Source of the DNA: Candidatus Pacearchaeota archaeon
Lineage (GTDB): Archaea; Nanobdellota; Nanobdellia; Pacearchaeales; GW2011-AR1
Direction of reading: 5' to 3'
Assembly (NCBI GenBank): GCA_003554465.1
Contig: PWGL01000046.1
Location: 1 to 8,061, forward strand
DNA length: 8,061 bases
In this document: piece by piece, positions 5,052 through 8,061 of the stretch
How the letters are laid out: every line of letters starts with the position of its first letter
Position numbering within the stretch: position 1 is the first letter of the stretch
Notes under the pieces: model-generated
Seen by the model: the letters and a program-made list of their open reading frames with translations, nothing else
Told to the model about the DNA's origin: nothing
The model's database searches: none
Program-made: the position numbers and the translations under genes

Positions 5052-6881
5052 ATGGCTACTGAAAATTTTTATCCTGGAACAAATTATCCGCTTGACACAG
5101 AATATGGAGATACTTTTACTGGTTATAGGGTTCCCGCCGGTAAAATTGGTATGACTACTGATGCAAGAACGGCTAACCAGCTGAATGAGACAGCTAATAA
5201 ATTGAATACCGGGGCTCAGAAAATAGAGGTTGGAGCTATACAACCTAATGTATTTGAGTCTATACCAGATCAACATTTGAAGGAAATTAACAGGCTAACA
5301 AAATTGACAGGAAGTAATGCTAGCCTGCATGGACCTATGGTTGAGCCATCAGGATATAATCAGCAAGGCGGATGGTCTGAAGCTCAAAGAGAGCAAGCTG
5401 AAAAACAAATTTGGTCTGCAGTTGAGAGAGGAAGTAAGCTTAGCGATCAAGGGAATATACCTGTAACTTTCCACCCGGCATATCAGCTACCTACCGGGGC
5501 TCAGAAAATGAAAACTAAAGAAGGGGAGGAATATACCCAGGTAGTTGCGGTAGATACCACAACAGGAAAACCACAAGTTATAAGGAAAGAGCCAAAAGTT
5601 TTTCCCGAGAAAGCAGGACAAGAGTTTAAGCCAGAACAAGAGATTACAGAACTAAATAAAAGGGCTTGGACCCAAACATTGAACAATTTAAACTTTTATG
5701 CTCAAAGAGGTGAGGAGGCCATAAGAGCCACAGGTATTCATAAAGATGAGAAAGAAGTTCCCCCAATTCTAAAGAATTATGGAGAGGAAAATAGAGATGA
5801 GATTCTAAATAAGCTAGTAGAAAAAGGTGATATGTCAAAGTTAGGTAAACAGAGAATAGAAGACAAGTTTAGAGCTTTAGATCACGGTAGCATTTTTTTA
5901 AGAGACTCCTATAACCAATTAAGGCAGTTATTTAATCAGGTATATAAACATGCCGATCCTGAAGACAAGAAAAAATTAGATAGGTATAGGAAAGAGATAG
6001 AGCCATTAGTTAAGACTGAAGGGGAAAATTTTGAAGAAGATCCAAAAAAAATGAAAAAGTTTGCTGAAGTGGTTCAGAAAGGTGTTAGAACCTTGGGAAA
6101 GGTTAAGAGACCACAACTATTTAAGCCACTAAATGAATTTGTAACCGAACAAGATTCTCAGACTTTTGGAAATACAGCATTTAAGGCTTATGAAAAGTTT
6201 GGTGAAAAAGCCCCTACAATAAGTATTGAAAATCCACCCGCAGGTACAGCTCTAGATACCGGAGAAGATATTAAAAAAGTCGTAGAAGAAAGTAGAAAGA
6301 GATTTAGTGATAAAGCTATAAAAGAGAAAGGTATGTCAAAAAAGAAAGCTGATAAAATAGCTGAAAAGTTGATAGGTGCTACATGGGACGTTGGGCATAT
6401 AAACATGCTAAAGAAATATGGGTATGACAAGTCAGATATTGCTGAGGAATCAAAAAAGGTTGCGCCTTTTGTTAAACATATGCATCTATCTGATAATTTT
6501 GGCATGGAGCACACTGAAATACCTATGGGTATGGGTAACGTTCCTTTTAAGGAAATTATGAAAAGTATGGGGAAGAAAGGGAAGGATGCAAGAAAAATTA
6601 TAGAGGCTGCTGACTGGTACCAGCATTTTAGGACCATACCTTTCCCTGAAAGCCTTGAAGCTATGGGTTCGGGTTTATATCCTATGAAATCTCCTTACTG
6701 GAATCAAATGGTAAATACTCAGGCTAGCTATTCTTCGGGATATGGGGAAATATTGCCCCAACAACATTTTACTACTTATGGAGGTGGTTTTTCTGGGATG
6801 CCTTCAGAATTAGGGGGCCAGATGCCAGGGCAGCAAGCAGGTGGAAAACAGTCAAGAATGGGCGGAGCTCCGATGCAATAA
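5052..6881 (+). CDS. Xylose-isomerase-like/endonuclease IV-like TIM-barrel protein with large insertion
   Basis: The 609 residues carry the sequence landmarks of the sugar-phosphate isomerase/AP endonuclease 2 TIM-barrel superfamily, which uses bound metal ions. In order: IEVGAIQP (58-65) and SLHGP with His93; IPVTFHPAY with His141; TISIENPPAG with Glu393; GATWDVGHINM with Asp446 and His449; HMHLSDNFG with His478 and Asp481; MEHTEIPMGMG with His487; and KIIEAADW with Glu518. These match in order and type the metal ligands of endonuclease IV, so a working metal site is likely. Activity (isomerase, epimerase or DNA-repair nuclease) cannot be chosen from sequence. Two features are unusual. About 200 charged, mostly helical residues (roughly 185-385) sit between His141 and Glu393, where endonuclease IV has only a few dozen. 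The C-terminal tail (555-609) is rich in Gly, Gln, Met, Ser and Tyr. No cysteine is present. The ribosome binding site GAGGT supports the start. Fold confidence is high, function low. Confidence 0.85.
   Translation: MATENFYPGTNYPLDTEYGDTFTGYRVPAGKIGMTTDARTANQLNETANKLNTGAQKIEVGAIQPNVFESIPDQHLKEINRLTKLTGSNASLHGPMVEPSGYNQQGGWSEAQREQAEKQIWSAVERGSKLSDQGNIPVTFHPAYQLPTGAQKMKTKEGEEYTQVVAVDTTTGKPQVIRKEPKVFPEKAGQEFKPEQEITELNKRAWTQTLNNLNFYAQRGEEAIRATGIHKDEKEVPPILKNYGEENRDEILNKLVEKGDMSKLGKQRIEDKFRALDHGSIFLRDSYNQLRQLFNQVYKHADPEDKKKLDRYRKEIEPLVKTEGENFEEDPKKMKKFAEVVQKGVRTLGKVKRPQLFKPLNEFVTEQDSQTFGNTAFKAYEKFGEKAPTISIENPPAGTALDTGEDIKKVVEESRKRFSDKAIKEKGMSKKKADKIAEKLIGATWDVGHINMLKKYGYDKSDIAEESKKVAPFVKHMHLSDNFGMEHTEIPMGMGNVPFKEIMKSMGKKGKDARKIIEAADWYQHFRTIPFPESLEAMGSGLYPMKSPYWNQMVNTQASYSSGYGEILPQQHFTTYGGGFSGMPSELGGQMPGQQAGGKQSRMGGAPMQ
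5207..5224 (+). repeat. 18-base in-frame direct repeat, copy 1
   Basis: TACCGGGGCTCAGAAAAT is found here and again at 5492-5509 with no mismatch. The copies are 285 bases (95 codons) apart and both encode Thr-Gly-Ala-Gln-Lys, at residues 53-57 and 148-152 of the TIM-barrel protein. It may be a coincidence of sequence or a trace of internal duplication. Confidence 0.7.
5492..5509 (+). repeat. 18-base in-frame direct repeat, copy 2
   Basis: Exact second copy of the 18 bases at 5207-5224, in the same reading frame. The flanking codons differ (Pro before and Met after, against Asn and Ile in copy 1), so the identity is confined to these 18 bases. Confidence 0.7.
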
Positions 6882-6888
6882 TTGATAA

Positions 6889-6913
6889 AGTTTATAAAGT
6901 AGAGTATATAAAT
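6889..6913 (+). promoter_or_regulatory. Candidate TATA boxes of the zinc-finger nucleotidyltransferase gene
   Basis: The 48-base gap contains TTTATAAAGT (6891-6900) and TATATAAATA (6904-6913). The second is centred about 21 bases before the ATG at 6930 and would give a leaderless message; no ribosome binding site is seen before this ATG. The first is about 35 bases upstream and would allow a very short leader. The gene can therefore probably be transcribed apart from the TIM-barrel gene. Confidence 0.5.
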
Positions 6914-6929
6914 AATTGTTAGTGAAAAA

Positions 6930-7853
6930 ATGGTGAAAAAGAAAAAAAGAGGGAAGAGGCAGGTTAAGTGCAATATCTGTGGTCAAAAATTTAAGTCAGA
7001 AAGAGGGTTGAAAATCCATAAATCTAGCAAACATAAAAATTCTAACTGGGGAGGGAAAGAAGAGGTAAAAGTTCAAGATTTAAGGGATGAGAAAGACATT
7101 GCCGAAGATTTTGGAACTAAAGTTTATCAAAAATTTGATAAAATAATTAAGTCGGTAGTCTTATTTGGTAGCCAAGCAAAGAATACTTCTATAGGTACTT
7201 CTGATATAGATATTATAATAATAATTGATGATGCTTCAATTAAATGGGATCAAGAATTAGTTGCATGGTACAGAGAAGAATTAGGAAAAATAATTAGAGC
7301 TAATCCTTACCATCGCGATTTACATGTTAATACTGTAAAACTTACCACGTGGTGGAAAGATTTAATGAGAGGAGACCCTGTTGTTTATAATATGCTTAGG
7401 TTTGGCCAGGCAATGATTGACTTTGGAGGATTCTTTAATCCATTAAAAGTTCTTTTAGAAAAAGGATCTATAAAATCTACTCCTGAAGCAATTTATAACT
7501 GCTTGGAAAGAATACCTGGTCACATAGCTAGAAGTAAGATGTCGGAGGCAAGTAGTGTTGAGGGAGTATACTGGGCAATGGTAGAGGGTGCTCAGGCAGC
7601 ACTTATGGCAGCTGGTCGAACACCTCCAAGTCCTGAACATATACCAAAAATGTTGAAAGAGACATTTGTAGATACTAAAAACCTAAATATGAAATATGTT
7701 AAAATGTTTAGACATATTTATACACTTCATAGAAAAATTTCTCACGGCGAAATTAACAATATAGAAGGTGATAAAATTGACCAGTGGCAAGATAATGCTG
7801 AAAAATTTGTTCAAAAAATGAACAAATTAGTCAATGATTTAACAGAAAAATAA
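6930..7853 (+). CDS. C2H2 zinc finger - MNT-type nucleotidyltransferase - HEPN-like fusion protein
   Basis: Three parts can be seen in 307 residues. After a basic start (MVKKKKRGKRQ) there is a single C2H2 finger: Cys14-x2-Cys17-x12-His30-x4-His35, with the usual Phe21 and Leu27 core residues. Residues 60-135 are a minimal nucleotidyltransferase domain: SVVLFGSQAKNTSIGTSDID holds Gly80-Ser81, exactly ten residues, then Asp92-x-Asp94, the GS-x10-DxD signature of MNT proteins such as the antitoxin MntA; Asp130 could be the third carboxylate. Residues 185-300 are helical and HEPN-like (VYWAMVEGAQAALMAAGRTP, 213-232), with Arg261-x5-His267, which fits the R-x4-6-H pattern of HEPN RNases but is a short motif. 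MNT and HEPN usually lie in separate neighbouring genes (MntA/HepT), where the MNT enzyme adds AMP to the HEPN toxin. Here they share one chain with a likely nucleic-acid-binding finger. Target and activity are unknown. It converges with the partial gene to its right, the two stops being 19 bases apart. Confidence 0.8.
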   Translation: MVKKKKRGKRQVKCNICGQKFKSERGLKIHKSSKHKNSNWGGKEEVKVQDLRDEKDIAEDFGTKVYQKFDKIIKSVVLFGSQAKNTSIGTSDIDIIIIIDDASIKWDQELVAWYREELGKIIRANPYHRDLHVNTVKLTTWWKDLMRGDPVVYNMLRFGQAMIDFGGFFNPLKVLLEKGSIKSTPEAIYNCLERIPGHIARSKMSEASSVEGVYWAMVEGAQAALMAAGRTPPSPEHIPKMLKETFVDTKNLNMKYVKMFRHIYTLHRKISHGEINNIEGDKIDQWQDNAEKFVQKMNKLVNDLTEK

Positions 7854-7855
7854 GT

Positions 7856-7872
7856 AAAAAAATAGTAAAAAA
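7856..7872 (-). terminator. Oligo-T termination signal for the rightmost minus-strand gene
   Basis: Directly after the stop codon of the minus-strand gene, the minus strand reads T6 (7872-7867), ACTA, T7 (7862-7856). Runs of T in the non-template strand without a hairpin are the usual archaeal intrinsic terminator. It occupies nearly the whole gap between the two convergent genes. No matching T-run serves the plus-strand gene here. Confidence 0.55.
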
Positions 7873-8061
7873 TTAAGTCGAACCCATATTTGAATATGCC
7901 ATGCTTCTGCCTCTAGTTCCCATGTTTGGCAACATAGCTCCGTAATATTCTTGTGCACTCGGTTGGCCATTATCACTATGTAAGTCTTTAAGATTATCTA
8001 TAACAGGTTCCAAGAAATCAACATGGTATAAACCTTTAGCAAAATTATCATCTTCTATTTC
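7873..8061 (-). CDS. C-terminal end of an uncharacterised protein (gene enters from right edge)
   Basis: An open frame runs without a stop from the right edge to TAA at 7875-7873 and gives 62 residues beginning EIEDDNFAKGLYHVDFLEPV. The first half looks folded (YHVDFLEPVIDNLKDLHSDN). The last 25 residues are a Met/Gly/Ser/Tyr/Arg tail containing YYGAMLPNMG (39-48). This tail resembles the tail of the TIM-barrel protein, which has GYGEILPQQH at 563-572. The frame is supported by protein-like composition, by the T-runs just after the stop, and by good spacing from the convergent neighbour. The family cannot be told from this fragment; a second TIM-barrel paralogue or a protein sharing a sorting or assembly tail are both possible. 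Confidence 0.65.
   Translation of the reverse strand, partial: EIEDDNFAKGLYHVDFLEPVIDNLKDLHSDNGQPSAQEYYGAMLPNMGTRGRSMAYSNMGST

Noticed and set aside
6188..6637. Minus-strand open frame of 149 codons
   Set aside because: It is antisense to the metal-site region of the TIM-barrel gene, where conserved motifs fix the plus frame.

Overview
The window is AT-rich and archaeal. The evidence is an archaeal-type glutamyl-tRNA synthetase with the N-terminal helical extension, the start of a pilin-like protein with a class III (prepilin peptidase) signal, TATA-box-like promoters about 25 bases from several start codons, and GGAGGT/GGTGA-type ribosome binding sites. The mixture of small, Lys/Glu/Ser-rich uncharacterised proteins (a MWPF-KKK start followed by a Ser-rich linker and coiled coil; a large helical protein; a TIM barrel with a large insert) suggests a DPANN lineage, perhaps Woesearchaeota, Pacearchaeota or Nanoarchaeota. 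That placement is inference from style and could not be checked here.

Layout. Left part, minus strand: a Ser-rich coiled-coil protein (2236-2616) and a two-helix membrane protein (2015-2230), translationally coupled; then gltX (280-1959); then a pilin-like gene that runs off the left edge (1-216). A 220-base divergent intergenic region (2617-2836) carries promoters in both directions. Right part, plus strand: an unrecognised 507-residue helical protein (2837-4360), a 195-residue disordered protein 18 bases later (4379-4966), a 609-residue xylose-isomerase-like TIM-barrel protein (5052-6881), and a zinc-finger/nucleotidyltransferase/HEPN-like protein (6930-7853). The 3' end of a further minus-strand gene (7873-8061) converges on it. 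No stretch over 300 bases lacks a gene, and I saw no tRNA, rRNA, CRISPR array or insertion sequence.

How the genes may work together. gltX charges tRNA-Glu, and in an archaeon lacking GlnRS also tRNA-Gln. The pilin-like gene and the coiled-coil/membrane pair belong to the cell envelope. The four plus-strand genes form a co-directional block of uncharacterised proteins and are the best candidate for something undescribed. The TIM barrel keeps what looks like a complete metal-binding site but has about 200 extra residues inserted in the barrel and a Gly/Gln/Met-rich tail. The last gene joins a C2H2 zinc finger to an MNT-type nucleotidyltransferase (exact GS-x10-DxD) and a HEPN-like helical domain. 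The convergent partial gene ends in a tail that resembles the TIM-barrel tail (YG-x-hydrophobic-LP), hinting at a paralogue or a shared sorting or assembly signal. A joint function is a hypothesis only.
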